A stretch of 64,000 nt of DNA, from assembly GCF_025567405.1 (NCBI RefSeq), contig NZ_JAOQKJ010000001.1:62001-126000 (forward strand), given 5' to 3'. The stretch comes from Suilimivivens aceti (GTDB lineage Bacteria; Bacillota; Clostridia; Lachnospirales; Lachnospiraceae). Below, in pieces: positions 40,824 to 48,942 of this stretch; the first letter of the stretch is position 1; the number at the start of each line of letters is the position of its first letter. The position numbers and the translations under genes were made by a program. The notes beneath the pieces are model-generated. The model was given only the letters and a program-made list of their open reading frames with translations. It made no database searches and was not told the origin of the DNA.

Positions 40824-41542
40824 GACTGATATCCCCTTTGCAGCAGAAATTCCATAAATGCCTGTCTGGCACTTTTCAGAAGCTCCTTATTGACATAAAT
40901 CCGGCTTCCATCTTCCATACAGAAAGCCTCATTCTCAAAATCAGAGGCATGCTCCAGATTGACGATCACTCCACGGCCGCATATAAAAAAACGGGATTCT
41001 TCTTTCAGCTTTTCCGTGAATGTTTTGAACGTCTGGCGTGTGGAAATTGTTTTTCCTGCCGTAGTATGTACATTGATCATATGCGCAAAATGCTCGGCAT
41101 AAATGATGTTATGATAGCCAAGCCGGATATCGCTGCCACCCACCTTCAGCTCCATATATTTGTCAGGATATGGATTTCTCGCAAGCATCTCATCCGTCAG
41201 CCGTTCCAGCTCTTCTGTGGAAAATGGTTTGACCAGATAATGCATGGCCCGCACCTGAAAGCCTTCCAGTGCGTGATCTGTAGAAGTTGTAGTAAAGACC
41301 AGCATACAGTCCGTATCCATCTTCCGAAGCTCTCTTGCTGCATCCATACCACTCATGCCGTCCATATAAATATCTAAAAATGCGGCAGTAAACTGCTGTT
41401 CCTTTTCCGCTGCAAGAAATGCCTCCCCGCTCTCATATTCCAAAATCTCCGCACATACACTGCGAAGGTTCAGTATCTTCTCAAGCCGTAAGTGCAGCGA
41501 TGCACGTTCTTTGGCAAGGTCATCCACAATTGCAATTCTCAT
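40820..41542 (-). CDS. LytTR family response regulator (AgrA-like)
   Basis: 240 residues. Receiver domain at 1-125: acidic pocket MRIAIVDD, phospho-acceptor Asp57 in AAFLDIYMDGMSGMDAAREL, Lys in MHYLVKPFSTEEL. The C-terminal LytTR DNA-binding domain spans about 135-235 (IIYAEHFAHMINVHTTAGKT, FFICGRGVIVNLEHASDF). The start at 41542 has AAAGGAG at ten bases and opens directly on the receiver. Three direct repeats with 20-base period in the divergent intergenic region are candidate binding sites. Confidence 0.92.
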   Translation of the reverse strand: MRIAIVDDLAKERASLHLRLEKILNLRSVCAEILEYESGEAFLAAEKEQQFTAAFLDIYMDGMSGMDAARELRKMDTDCMLVFTTTSTDHALEGFQVRAMHYLVKPFSTEELERLTDEMLARNPYPDKYMELKVGGSDIRLGYHNIIYAEHFAHMINVHTTAGKTISTRQTFKTFTEKLKEESRFFICGRGVIVNLEHASDFENEAFCMEDGSRIYVNKELLKSARQAFMEFLLQRGYQS

Positions 41543-41577
41543 ATTGGTCATACTCCTTTGCACAGACTTCCAATATG

Positions 41578-41586
41578 ATTATACCA
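41578..41586 (-). promoter_or_regulatory. Extended -10 promoter of the response regulator-kinase pair
   Basis: Minus-strand TGG-TATAAT (41586-41578), a perfect -10 with the extended TGn element. No matching -35 is seen, which is acceptable for extended -10 promoters. Confidence 0.6.
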
Positions 41587-41623
41587 TGAATCCCCAGATC
41601 CGAGTGCTGTGTTCAAACCGGAT

Positions 41624-41706
41624 TTCATTCCAGAATCTGCTTTTTCATGCCAGAATCCGCTCTTTCGTGCCAGATGTCTTGTAAACCCTGCTGGTAATCG
41701 TATACT
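41624..41706 (+). promoter_or_regulatory. Three 20-bp-period direct repeats and promoter of the plus-strand operon
   Basis: TTCATTCCAGAATCTGC (41624), TTCATGCCAGAATCCGC (41644) and TTCGTGCCAGATGTC (41664) repeat every 20 bases, near the 21-base period of LytTR sites. The third directly abuts the -35 TTGTAA (41679-41684). A 16-base spacer and TATACT (41701-41706) follow. This is the layout of an activator-dependent LytTR promoter. Confidence 0.65.
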
Positions 41707-41747
41707 GAACAAAGAATTTATCAGTGAAGCGGGAAGGGAGGCGTACC

Positions 41748-42167
41748 GTGTACCGAATTGTCATACTGACAGGCCAGGAATCACAGAAATCGTTTTTTAC
41801 AGAGCGTATTTTCAAATTCTGTGCAGGAAGGGGACTGTTTCCCAGAATTGAACAATATTGTGATCAGGAATCGTTTTTTGAAGCTGTGCGAACTGCGGCT
41901 CCTGAAAACGCTGTCATCGCATTACCCGGTGTAGACGGTCTGAATGCCGCTGAGCATCTGCGTGCCCTTTGTCCCACCTGCAAGATCATATGGTGCAGCG
42001 ATCTGGATTTTTCACTCCATGCTTTCCGGCTTCGCATTGATTATTTTCTTCTGGAACCGGTAACTGAAGAAAATTTCTGTCAGGGACTCTGTGCCTGGTT
42101 TAAAAGAAAGATACCGGTTACCCGGTCATCAGACTGCAATGAACATAACAAGGAGGATCACTCATGA
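41748..42167 (+). CDS. Stand-alone degenerate receiver-domain protein
   Basis: 139 residues, soluble. It aligns with the receiver of the neighbouring LytTR regulator (VDGLNAAEHLRALCPTCKII matches MDGMSGMDAARELRKMDTDC; FRLRIDYFLLEPVTEENF matches FQVRAMHYLVKPFSTEEL), but the phospho-acceptor Asp is Leu and the conserved Lys is Glu. No DNA-binding domain follows. GTG start at 41748 has GGGAGG six bases upstream. It could act as a pseudo-receiver binding the kinase or regulator (inference). Its stop overlaps the next gene in an ATGA junction. Confidence 0.75.
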   Translation: MYRIVILTGQESQKSFFTERIFKFCAGRGLFPRIEQYCDQESFFEAVRTAAPENAVIALPGVDGLNAAEHLRALCPTCKIIWCSDLDFSLHAFRLRIDYFLLEPVTEENFCQGLCAWFKRKIPVTRSSDCNEHNKEDHS

Positions 42168-44317
42168 AAAAGAAAAACATAACCCGCTCTGTACTGAGCC
42201 TATTGCTTGTGGCATTACTTGGCCTGTCAGTCACAGGCTGCGGTAAGGCACAGGCACCCACCCTCACAGACGAAAACACAAATGCAGAAGCCTCTGCTTC
42301 TGCTCGGCCATCCGATACACCGGCAGAAGAGATACCAGCAGCCAATACACCGGCATCTGATTCCTCTTCTGCTGTGCAGCCATCCAGTGCACTGCCTGTA
42401 AAGGCGCTGCACCCAAAACAGGTAGAGGAAAACCCTTATATGGCCAAAAGTGATGCCAATATTCATCACGATGGCTATAATACCGACTCTACGGATGAAA
42501 TTCTTCCTCTCGGCATTTATCCGGAAATCAATGTCTCTTATGAGACGACCAATGCCAATGCTTCACCGGCCATTTACTTTGACAGCTACGGACATGCTGT
42601 CGTTCCGCTGCTTGGAGGCATTGCCATCCGTGACCTGAATGCTGAGGAAACACAGACACTTGGCTATTTCTCTCCAAAGCAACATGACGGTGGCGAATAC
42701 ATCATTCAGAGTTCCTATACCTTTCTGGACTCAGAAAACCGTATTGTCTGTCCCACCAGCAATAACCATGTTCTGATGCTGCGCACAACAGATGAAGACG
42801 GCAATGTGCTTCCGGAATTTGAAAAGGTACTGGATATCGACATTAAGGCTGCCTCAGAGGCTGCACTTGGCAGGACGCTGGAGCAGAATCTTCTGTCTGT
42901 TGTTTTTGATTATGAAGGAAATCTCTGGTTTGCCACCGGTGGCTTCCGGATTTATCCTGAGCGTAAACAGCAGGGTGTGGTCGGTTACATTGATCACGAA
43001 GCCATTGATACGATCCTGGTCGGTGGGCAGGCAGATCTGTCAAAAGCCGTATACGTCCATGAGCTGACTCCTGGTGAAGGTGCAGAAAACGGTATTGCTG
43101 CTTCCCGGGAAGGCGCTGTGATCCTGACAAATCAGAACTGCTATCTGCTGCGTGCAGAAAATGGTGTGGAAATTATGTGGTGCACGCCATACGAAAGTAT
43201 TGGTGCAAAGGTCAGTGGTGAAAATGACAAAACGACCGGCGGCGGTCTTGCATGGGGCGGCGGCTGTTCTCCCTCCCTGACACCAAACCTCGTAATGTTC
43301 ACCGATAACCGGGATCCGGTAAATCTCCTGGCCCTTGACATGAAGACCGGAACGATCGTAGCAGAGTGTCCTGTTCTTGATGATCTCCCTGACGGCTATC
43401 AGGTCGCAGTAGAAAACTCCGCTATCGTATATGACGATGGAGAAGGCACCGTCAGCACCATTGTCTGCAACTGGTTTGGTGCCGGCAATGCCGGGCTTGC
43501 TGATCCGGACAATGACTCTTCCATCCAGAGCTATGCTAATATTTATGATACAAACTGGCTCACAAAGGGTAATATCATGATTGCCCCCGGTGTTGAACGT
43601 ATCGATACTGTAAAAACAAAAAACGGCTATGAAATGAAAAGCATCTGGTGCCGGAATGACCTGAGTGACACATCCATACTGAAGCTCTCTACTGCAACCG
43701 GCTATATTTACGGTTATGTACAGGATCTGGGCAGCGGCATGTGGCAATATATCATTCTGGATTTTGAAACCGGTGAAACTGTATTCACCATGGATGTATC
43801 CAATAAATATGGCTACAACAACATGGCGATCGGTATGTATACCGGCAACAGTGGAAATGCCCTTTATTGTCCCACCGGATATCTGGAACTGCTGCGCTTA
43901 CAGGACCGGTTCGCATACCTGCCTGAAATGCCTTATCGCAAAATTGATCTCGATCAGGCATCCCGCCATGTACTTTCACAGGAGCAGTTTACAGCAGCCG
44001 GTGGTGCAGGCTCTGTTGCAGGCTGGCTGAATACAATATCCATCCGTAACGTACATCCTAATACTACTGTTGCCTTCCGCATGAATAATCTCTCCGGAAG
44101 TGTCAATGATCTGACACTCTATGCTTACAATGCAGCTGGCATCCTGACACCTGTTGCATCTGAGCTGTGGAAGATCACCTCTGAAGATGGTCAGACAGTA
44201 ACAGAGCTGACAGATGGTACACTCTATGAAGTACGCATCACCGTTGCAGACAACGGAGATCTCGACTTAAATGAAGTAGAAAAAGAAATCCGGCTTTCTG
44301 CTGTGCTTGGAAAGTAG
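42164..44317 (+). CDS. Large lipoprotein with predicted beta-propeller
   Basis: 717 residues. Signal peptide with lipobox Cys26 (SVTGC), then an acidic Ala/Ser/Pro-rich stalk to about residue 75. The main domain begins at NPYMAKSDANIHHDGYNTDS, a motif I associate with secreted proteins having propeller-like repeats, and contains repeating blades (AIYFDSYGHAVVPLLGGIAI, VVFDYEGNLWFATGGFRIYP, NLLALDMKTGTIVAECPVLD, ISILKLS-type strand in TSILKLSTATGYIYGYVQDL). A C-terminal beta domain follows from about residue 610. Enzymatic residues are not obvious; a surface binding or PQQ-propeller-like role is possible. Translationally coupled to the degenerate receiver. Confidence 0.75.
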   Translation: MKKKNITRSVLSLLLVALLGLSVTGCGKAQAPTLTDENTNAEASASARPSDTPAEEIPAANTPASDSSSAVQPSSALPVKALHPKQVEENPYMAKSDANIHHDGYNTDSTDEILPLGIYPEINVSYETTNANASPAIYFDSYGHAVVPLLGGIAIRDLNAEETQTLGYFSPKQHDGGEYIIQSSYTFLDSENRIVCPTSNNHVLMLRTTDEDGNVLPEFEKVLDIDIKAASEAALGRTLEQNLLSVVFDYEGNLWFATGGFRIYPERKQQGVVGYIDHEAIDTILVGGQADLSKAVYVHELTPGEGAENGIAASREGAVILTNQNCYLLRAENGVEIMWCTPYESIGAKVSGENDKTTGGGLAWGGGCSPSLTPNLVMFTDNRDPVNLLALDMKTGTIVAECPVLDDLPDGYQVAVENSAIVYDDGEGTVSTIVCNWFGAGNAGLADPDNDSSIQSYANIYDTNWLTKGNIMIAPGVERIDTVKTKNGYEMKSIWCRNDLSDTSILKLSTATGYIYGYVQDLGSGMWQYIILDFETGETVFTMDVSNKYGYNNMAIGMYTGNSGNALYCPTGYLELLRLQDRFAYLPEMPYRKIDLDQASRHVLSQEQFTAAGGAGSVAGWLNTISIRNVHPNTTVAFRMNNLSGSVNDLTLYAYNAAGILTPVASELWKITSEDGQTVTELTDGTLYEVRITVADNGDLDLNEVEKEIRLSAVLGK

Positions 44318-44343
44318 AATAAAGTGCAGAAAATAAGTTATCG

Positions 44344-44371
44344 AAAACCCCGGTGTTGCAGCCGGGGTTTT
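44344..44371. terminator. Bidirectional terminator
   Basis: AAAACCCCGG / CCGGGGTTTT with an eight-base loop. Ends the plus-strand lipoprotein operon and faces the minus-strand PrcB-like gene. Confidence 0.9.
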
Positions 44372-44420
44372 CCCATCTTCCAAGTCCTGGTACAGACAGA
44401 CTCCTGGCCGGAACATCTTC

Positions 44421-44855
44421 TTACTCAAACACTACCGGCTTATCTACCAGCTCTGCCTTGATCACAATATAAGGATAGGAAACGCTTTCCTTCTTTCCCC
44501 CATTTTCTCCCGGTACCGGTCCTTTCAGTGTTGTATCAAAATAAATGGCATTGGCTGTCTCATACAAAGACTCCACCACGATACTGTAACCACCGGTCTC
44601 CTGTTCCCCGTATCCCCGACAGAGATACATGAACCCATTATCCTGATAAGTCACCTTGAATCCATCCGTCTGCTTTTCCTGCAGCGTTTTCAGAAGTTCC
44701 TCCGGAATATTTTCTTCTGCTGTAACTGTAAAAGCAAGATCCTTTACCTTTTCCAGATTATCAGTTTCCTTTTTGCAGCCTGTAAGAGAAAGCAGCCCCC
44801 ATAACAGTATGAGCAGCAGTGCCATGCTCCCGGTCTTTCGATATTTCTTTTTCAT
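44421..44855 (-). CDS. PrcB-like lipoprotein
   Basis: 144 residues. Signal peptide (GSMALLLILLWGLLSLTGC) with lipobox LTGC. The mature part matches the C-terminal domain of PrcB, a chaperone-like subunit of the Treponema dentilisin protease complex: FKVTYQDNGFMYLCRGYGEQ, TGGYSIVVESLYETANAIYF, then PYIVIKAELVDKPVVFE. ATG at 44855 (a TTG lies just before) with AGGATGG upstream. In Clostridia the domain occurs in stand-alone lipoproteins of unknown role. It follows the HtrA gene but a terminator lies between. Confidence 0.75.
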   Translation of the reverse strand: MKKKYRKTGSMALLLILLWGLLSLTGCKKETDNLEKVKDLAFTVTAEENIPEELLKTLQEKQTDGFKVTYQDNGFMYLCRGYGEQETGGYSIVVESLYETANAIYFDTTLKGPVPGENGGKKESVSYPYIVIKAELVDKPVVFE

Positions 44856-44906
44856 CAAATACAGCCATCCTGTTTTCTTTGTAAAATCCTATGAATTTCC
44901 GGGCAG

Positions 44907-44943
44907 AAAAATACCGGCATGAAATGTTTCCACTTCATGCCGG
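44907..44943 (-). terminator. Terminator of the htrA-like gene
   Basis: Minus-strand CCGGCATGAA / TTCATGCCGG with a ten-base loop followed by TATTTTT, 58 bases after the protease stop. Confidence 0.88.
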
Positions 44944-45001
44944 CACCACTATTTCGTATATCAGCCGGATCTCCCTTTATGCTGACTCTTCAGACTCTGG
45001 A

Positions 45002-46384
45002 TTACTGCTGCTGTGTCGGTACACCACCAAGTGTTACCTGAACAGTCTTTGCCTGGTAGCCGGTAGGACTGCCCTGCATAATCGTAAGCTCTACAGTAGT
45101 TCCTGCTGCATAATAGCTCAGCTCATTCTTCAGCTCTTCCATCGATTTGATCTCTTCACCGTTCAGTCCGGTAATGATATCACCCTTTACAAGACCTGCC
45201 TGTGCTGCACCGGTTCCCTCTGTAACAGATGATACATAAACTCCCTGTGGCATACCATAAATTTCTGAATACTCTGCTACCACATCAATGCCTGTAATAC
45301 CAAGATATCCCTTACTGTCCTCGTTTACCTTAAGTCTGGTCTGCTTGGTCATCAGGTTCTCGATGATAGGCTTTGCATCAGAAATCGGGATCGCATATCC
45401 CATACCCTCTACTGTACTTCCACCGATCTTGTTGGAATTGATACCAATGACCTCACCATGGATATTCAGAAGTGCACCACCTGAATTACCGGGATTGATC
45501 GCTGCATCTGTCTGAATAAAGGTGTTAACCTCTGTATCTGTTCCCGTCTGGACATTCTGTGAACCATCACTGGCAATAGCTCTGTTCAGGGCACTGACAA
45601 CACCTGTTGTAACAGACTGTCCATAACCAAGGGCATTACCAATGGCTATCACAGGTTCGCCAACAGTCAGTGCATTGGAATCACCAAGTGTAGCAATGGA
45701 AATGCTGCTCATGGTGTCACTGCTGATATCTGAAAGCTGTACTGCTATGACCGCCAGATCCTTATCGGCATCTGTACCCTTGATCTGTGCCTGGCTCTGA
45801 CTGCCGTCTGCAAACTGTACCGTCAGCTCCTCTGCAGATTCCACCACATGATTATTTGTTGCGATCAGAAGCTCTGAATCATTCTGTCCTACGATGATAC
45901 CAGAACCGCTTGCTTCCCCTTCACTGTTATACTGCTGGCCAAAGAAGGATGTGGTCTCTATATATTTATTATTTACAGATACAACAGAAGGCATTACCTT
46001 CTTTACAACCTCTGTCACATCTGTTGTCGTAGTAAGTACGGTACCATCTGCTACAGCCGTCCCAAGGCTCTGACTCTCTGCAATGGATGCAGAAGCATCT
46101 GCCGTATCTGGTGTACTGTCACTGTCAGCTGCTTCAGGAACGGTGCTCTGTATCTCTGGCTGTGCTGTTGTTTCCTTTGTTACTGCATTCTTTGCCAGGC
46201 TGGATGCTGTTGTGACCGCTTCAAAGCCGATTCCTGCAAAGATACCAAATAATAAACCACAGCAGATACCAAGTGCTATCTTCTTCCCGTTTCCGGATCC
46301 TTTTTTCTTATTATGTGGTTCTTCCTGTTTCTTTACTGCTTCTCCATAATGATATGTGTTATCTGAGTAATTATTTTCGTACAT
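45002..46384 (-). CDS. HtrA/DegP-like serine protease with PDZ domain
   Basis: 460 residues. A cytoplasmic head precedes one membrane helix (KIALGICCGLLFGIFAGIGF, about residues 35-60) and a Thr/Ser-rich linker. The trypsin-like domain has His in LLIATNNHVVESAEELTVQF, Asp in TDADKDLAVIAVQL and Ser in TDAAINPGNSGGALLNIHGE. The PDZ domain covers about 365-450 (GVYVSSVTEGTGAAQAGLVK, GDIITGLNGEEIKSMEELKN). Degrades misfolded exported proteins at the outer membrane face. ATG at 46384 with GAGGAGGT. Topology and order match HtrA of Firmicutes. Confidence 0.93.
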   Translation of the reverse strand: MYENNYSDNTYHYGEAVKKQEEPHNKKKGSGNGKKIALGICCGLLFGIFAGIGFEAVTTASSLAKNAVTKETTAQPEIQSTVPEAADSDSTPDTADASASIAESQSLGTAVADGTVLTTTTDVTEVVKKVMPSVVSVNNKYIETTSFFGQQYNSEGEASGSGIIVGQNDSELLIATNNHVVESAEELTVQFADGSQSQAQIKGTDADKDLAVIAVQLSDISSDTMSSISIATLGDSNALTVGEPVIAIGNALGYGQSVTTGVVSALNRAIASDGSQNVQTGTDTEVNTFIQTDAAINPGNSGGALLNIHGEVIGINSNKIGGSTVEGMGYAIPISDAKPIIENLMTKQTRLKVNEDSKGYLGITGIDVVAEYSEIYGMPQGVYVSSVTEGTGAAQAGLVKGDIITGLNGEEIKSMEELKNELSYYAAGTTVELTIMQGSPTGYQAKTVQVTLGGVPTQQQ

Positions 46385-46469
46385 AACAATTACCTCCTCT
46401 TCTCTCAACTCTTGACTACAGTATATCCACTAATTGTGTTCAAAGTGTGATAAACCTTTGACAAATCTG

Positions 46470-47396
46470 TCAAGTCTTCCAGTATTCCCTGTTCATGGTA
46501 AGGAAAAGAACCACTCTTCGAGGCAGCTTCCGGTAATTTTTTCCAAGCCTGTATCCCAGATACTTACAGCCGCTCTGCCAGACCAGCTTAAAGATCATAA
46601 ACGGCTTTCCTGTCTTCAAGAGATACCCTGCTGTTTCCTTCACCAGCTTCATGCCTTCCTGCTGTGTTGCCACTCCCCCAAATATTTCCGGATACTGGGC
46701 ATGGGATACCCCAAGGTCAAAATTCCGTTTAAGCTGCTGGATCCCTGTGTAATTATGGGAATGATACACTTCTGCATCTGCTGCATAAGCAATACTTCCA
46801 CCGGCATTAAGGAGCCTTCTTGCAAAGATCATATCCTCATTAAAAATTGTATGCTTCTCGAAGCCTCCCAGCCTTTCATACCATTCCCTGCTGTAGGCTG
46901 CACAGACATCTGATGCAAAAAAGGCCTTGATCCCTCTGGTTTTCAGATCTGCTGCTGTCTTGAGCTCTGACCTGTCCGGATAATTGAACTGTCTGGTAAA
47001 TGCCTCGATCACGCCGCCGTCCTTCCGGATCAGCTGCCTGGCATAGCTCATCTGTGCCCTTCCCTCTTCGATCGGTGCTGCCAGCCTTTCGATCAGATGA
47101 CTGTCCGCCGGGATAGCATCATCTGTCATCATCAGGAAGATATCATTCTGCGTCCGGGAAACAGCCCATCTCCTGGTTCCTCCATGATCAAATTCGCATC
47201 TTGAAATATGCTTTACTGATACATTTTTATATCTGTGCCAGAAATCTGTACCAGCGATCAGCTGTTCAAAATAAGTCTGCTCTGTATTGACCAGAAAAAT
47301 ATCATCCGGTCTTCTGGACTGTTCCTCCAGCCTGTCAAGCAGGGTAAACAGCTCCTTGTCCGGTTTGTATACCGGTATGATCACATCTATCTTCAT
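46470..47396 (-). CDS. Glycosyltransferase family 2, rhamnosyltransferase-like
   Basis: 308 residues. GT-A fold start KIDVIIPVYKPDKELFTLLD, the DxD-type site in IFLMMTDDAIPADSHLIERL, and the motif HISRCEFDHGGTRRWAVSRT, which is characteristic of bacterial rhamnosyltransferases. Later segments (IFNEDMIFARRLLNAGGSIA, YHSHNYTGIQQLKRNFDLGV) support the same subgroup. Probably adds L-rhamnose to the surface polymer made by the genes to the right. ATG at 47396 with AGGGGA upstream. Confidence 0.87.
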   Translation of the reverse strand: MKIDVIIPVYKPDKELFTLLDRLEEQSRRPDDIFLVNTEQTYFEQLIAGTDFWHRYKNVSVKHISRCEFDHGGTRRWAVSRTQNDIFLMMTDDAIPADSHLIERLAAPIEEGRAQMSYARQLIRKDGGVIEAFTRQFNYPDRSELKTAADLKTRGIKAFFASDVCAAYSREWYERLGGFEKHTIFNEDMIFARRLLNAGGSIAYAADAEVYHSHNYTGIQQLKRNFDLGVSHAQYPEIFGGVATQQEGMKLVKETAGYLLKTGKPFMIFKLVWQSGCKYLGYRLGKNYRKLPRRVVLFLTMNREYWKT

Positions 47397-47456
47397 GTTT
47401 CAAAGTCCCCTCACTCAGGAAGCCTCTCCCTGCCGGTCTCCTGTCTCAGTATTCAG

Positions 47457-47485
47457 AAAAAGGACCACGCTGCATGGTCCTTTTT
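47457..47485. terminator. Terminator after the LCP gene
   Basis: AAAAAGGACCA / TGGTCC plus five T with a seven-base loop. T runs exist on both strands. It lies 32 bases after the LCP stop and before the rhamnosyltransferase gene. Confidence 0.88.
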
Positions 47486-47517
47486 CTTCTTAATTATATT
47501 TATTACCGGGTACTGCT

Positions 47518-48807
47518 TTAATGAACGTATCCGCTTGTATCTGATACGATCTTATCACTGTACTGCTGGACAGCAGATGATGGTGTATAAGATGCATCAT
47601 TAAACAGGAATTCATGCAGCCATGCTACGTTGTCTGACAGTGACTTCGGCACTACGCAGCTTCCCTTTGCACCGACCGTACCTGTAGCACGCATGCTCTC
47701 TTCAGGGAATCCGCCCTGATCCACGATCTTGTACTTGGCAATATCACCAAGCAGTTTAATGATCTCTGACAGATCCAGGGAGGTATATACTTCTCCGAAT
47801 ACATCATTGGCAATCTGATTTAAGGTTGCCGGAGAAGCTGTCTTTGCCTTCTCTGCAACAGCCATCAGCACACGCCTCTGTCTTGCTGCTCTTTCAAAGT
47901 CATCTCCGACATATCTGATACGGCAGTATGCAGTTGCCTGCAGTCCATTCAGTGTCTGAAGGCCAGCAGAAGTTACCGGTATATAGTCCGTACCTGCTGT
48001 TGCAGTGAATGTCTCGCCGTCCTTTGTCGTACCTACCATACTGATCTGATAATTATTCAGATGTTGGATCTCATTTTCATGGACATCGATCTGAATACCG
48101 CCCAGTGCATCGATCGTATCGGTCAGTCCGGCAAATCCGACAGTAACAAAGTCTGTGATATTCATATCCAGGTTCATATTCAGCATATTGATCGCCTGTT
48201 CAGGACCACCCTTTGCATATGCTGCATTACACTTATTATAAGAATCATTTCCCAGATTCAGGTAAGTATCACGGTAAACAGACACAAGCTTACACTCTCC
48301 CGTATCCTGATTGATGGATGCGATCATGATGGTATCGCTTCGTGTCTTCTTGTCAAGCTGTCCTTCCCTGGAGTCAACACCAAACAGGGCAATATTACGA
48401 TAGCCCTTCATAGTCGTCTCTTCCTTCTCCTTGACCTCTTCATTGATCACGATATCCTCTTCCGGAATATCTACCTTTCCTACCTTTTCTGTCTTCAGTA
48501 CACTGTAAAGAACAAATACCATCACAAGCAGGATCAGGATCTCTATAATAAAGAGTACGATCTTTCCGCCCTTATTCTTCTTTTTCTTTTTATGATGAGC
48601 ACTGCCATGCGAAGCATGTGAGGAAGTACTGCTGTGCTTTACAGGAGCTTTTTTTCTGGATGAGCTTCTGTATTCACGCTCATATTCATACTCCTCTTCT
48701 TCCTCAGCCCTTCTCCTGGCTGCGGCCTTTCTTGCACGGATTTCCTCTTCCCGGCTTCTCTGGCTTGCCGGTCTCCTGTTTGCAGGTCTTTTTGGTTGCT
48801 GTGCCAT
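47518..48807 (-). CDS. LCP (LytR-CpsA-Psr) family cell-wall polymer ligase
   Basis: 429 residues. A long basic cytoplasmic head (residues 1-80, Arg/Lys/Glu-rich) precedes one membrane helix (about 82-104). The extracellular LCP domain has NIALFGVDSREGQLDKKTRS (Asp145, Arg147), DTIMIASINQDTGECKLVSV and the downstream VYRDTYLNL motif, whose Arg and Asp bind the pyrophosphate of the lipid-linked polymer. Transfers polysaccharide from undecaprenyl pyrophosphate to peptidoglycan. Context in a polysaccharide locus agrees. ATG at 48807, GGGAGAAG upstream. Confidence 0.93.
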   Translation of the reverse strand: MAQQPKRPANRRPASQRSREEEIRARKAAARRRAEEEEEYEYEREYRSSSRKKAPVKHSSTSSHASHGSAHHKKKKKNKGGKIVLFIIEILILLVMVFVLYSVLKTEKVGKVDIPEEDIVINEEVKEKEETTMKGYRNIALFGVDSREGQLDKKTRSDTIMIASINQDTGECKLVSVYRDTYLNLGNDSYNKCNAAYAKGGPEQAINMLNMNLDMNITDFVTVGFAGLTDTIDALGGIQIDVHENEIQHLNNYQISMVGTTKDGETFTATAGTDYIPVTSAGLQTLNGLQATAYCRIRYVGDDFERAARQRRVLMAVAEKAKTASPATLNQIANDVFGEVYTSLDLSEIIKLLGDIAKYKIVDQGGFPEESMRATGTVGAKGSCVVPKSLSDNVAWLHEFLFNDASYTPSSAVQQYSDKIVSDTSGYVH

Positions 48808-48850
48808 TTGATCTTCTCCCTTATTCTACGATGTTTTCTTTCGTATTTTC

Positions 48851-48894
48851 TGTATACAATGGATAATTTTCTCACAAATCAGCGGTTTAGGCAA
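48851..48894 (-). promoter_or_regulatory. Promoter of the LCP gene with TGTATACA site
   Basis: Minus-strand TTGCCT (48894-48889), 17-base spacer, GAAAAT (48871-48866). The palindrome TGTATACA (48851-48858) falls at the predicted start point. Confidence 0.5.
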
Positions 48895-48942
48895 CCCCTG
48901 ACTATTATTATTTAGGTATTATTAAGATTTCTTAAAACACCA

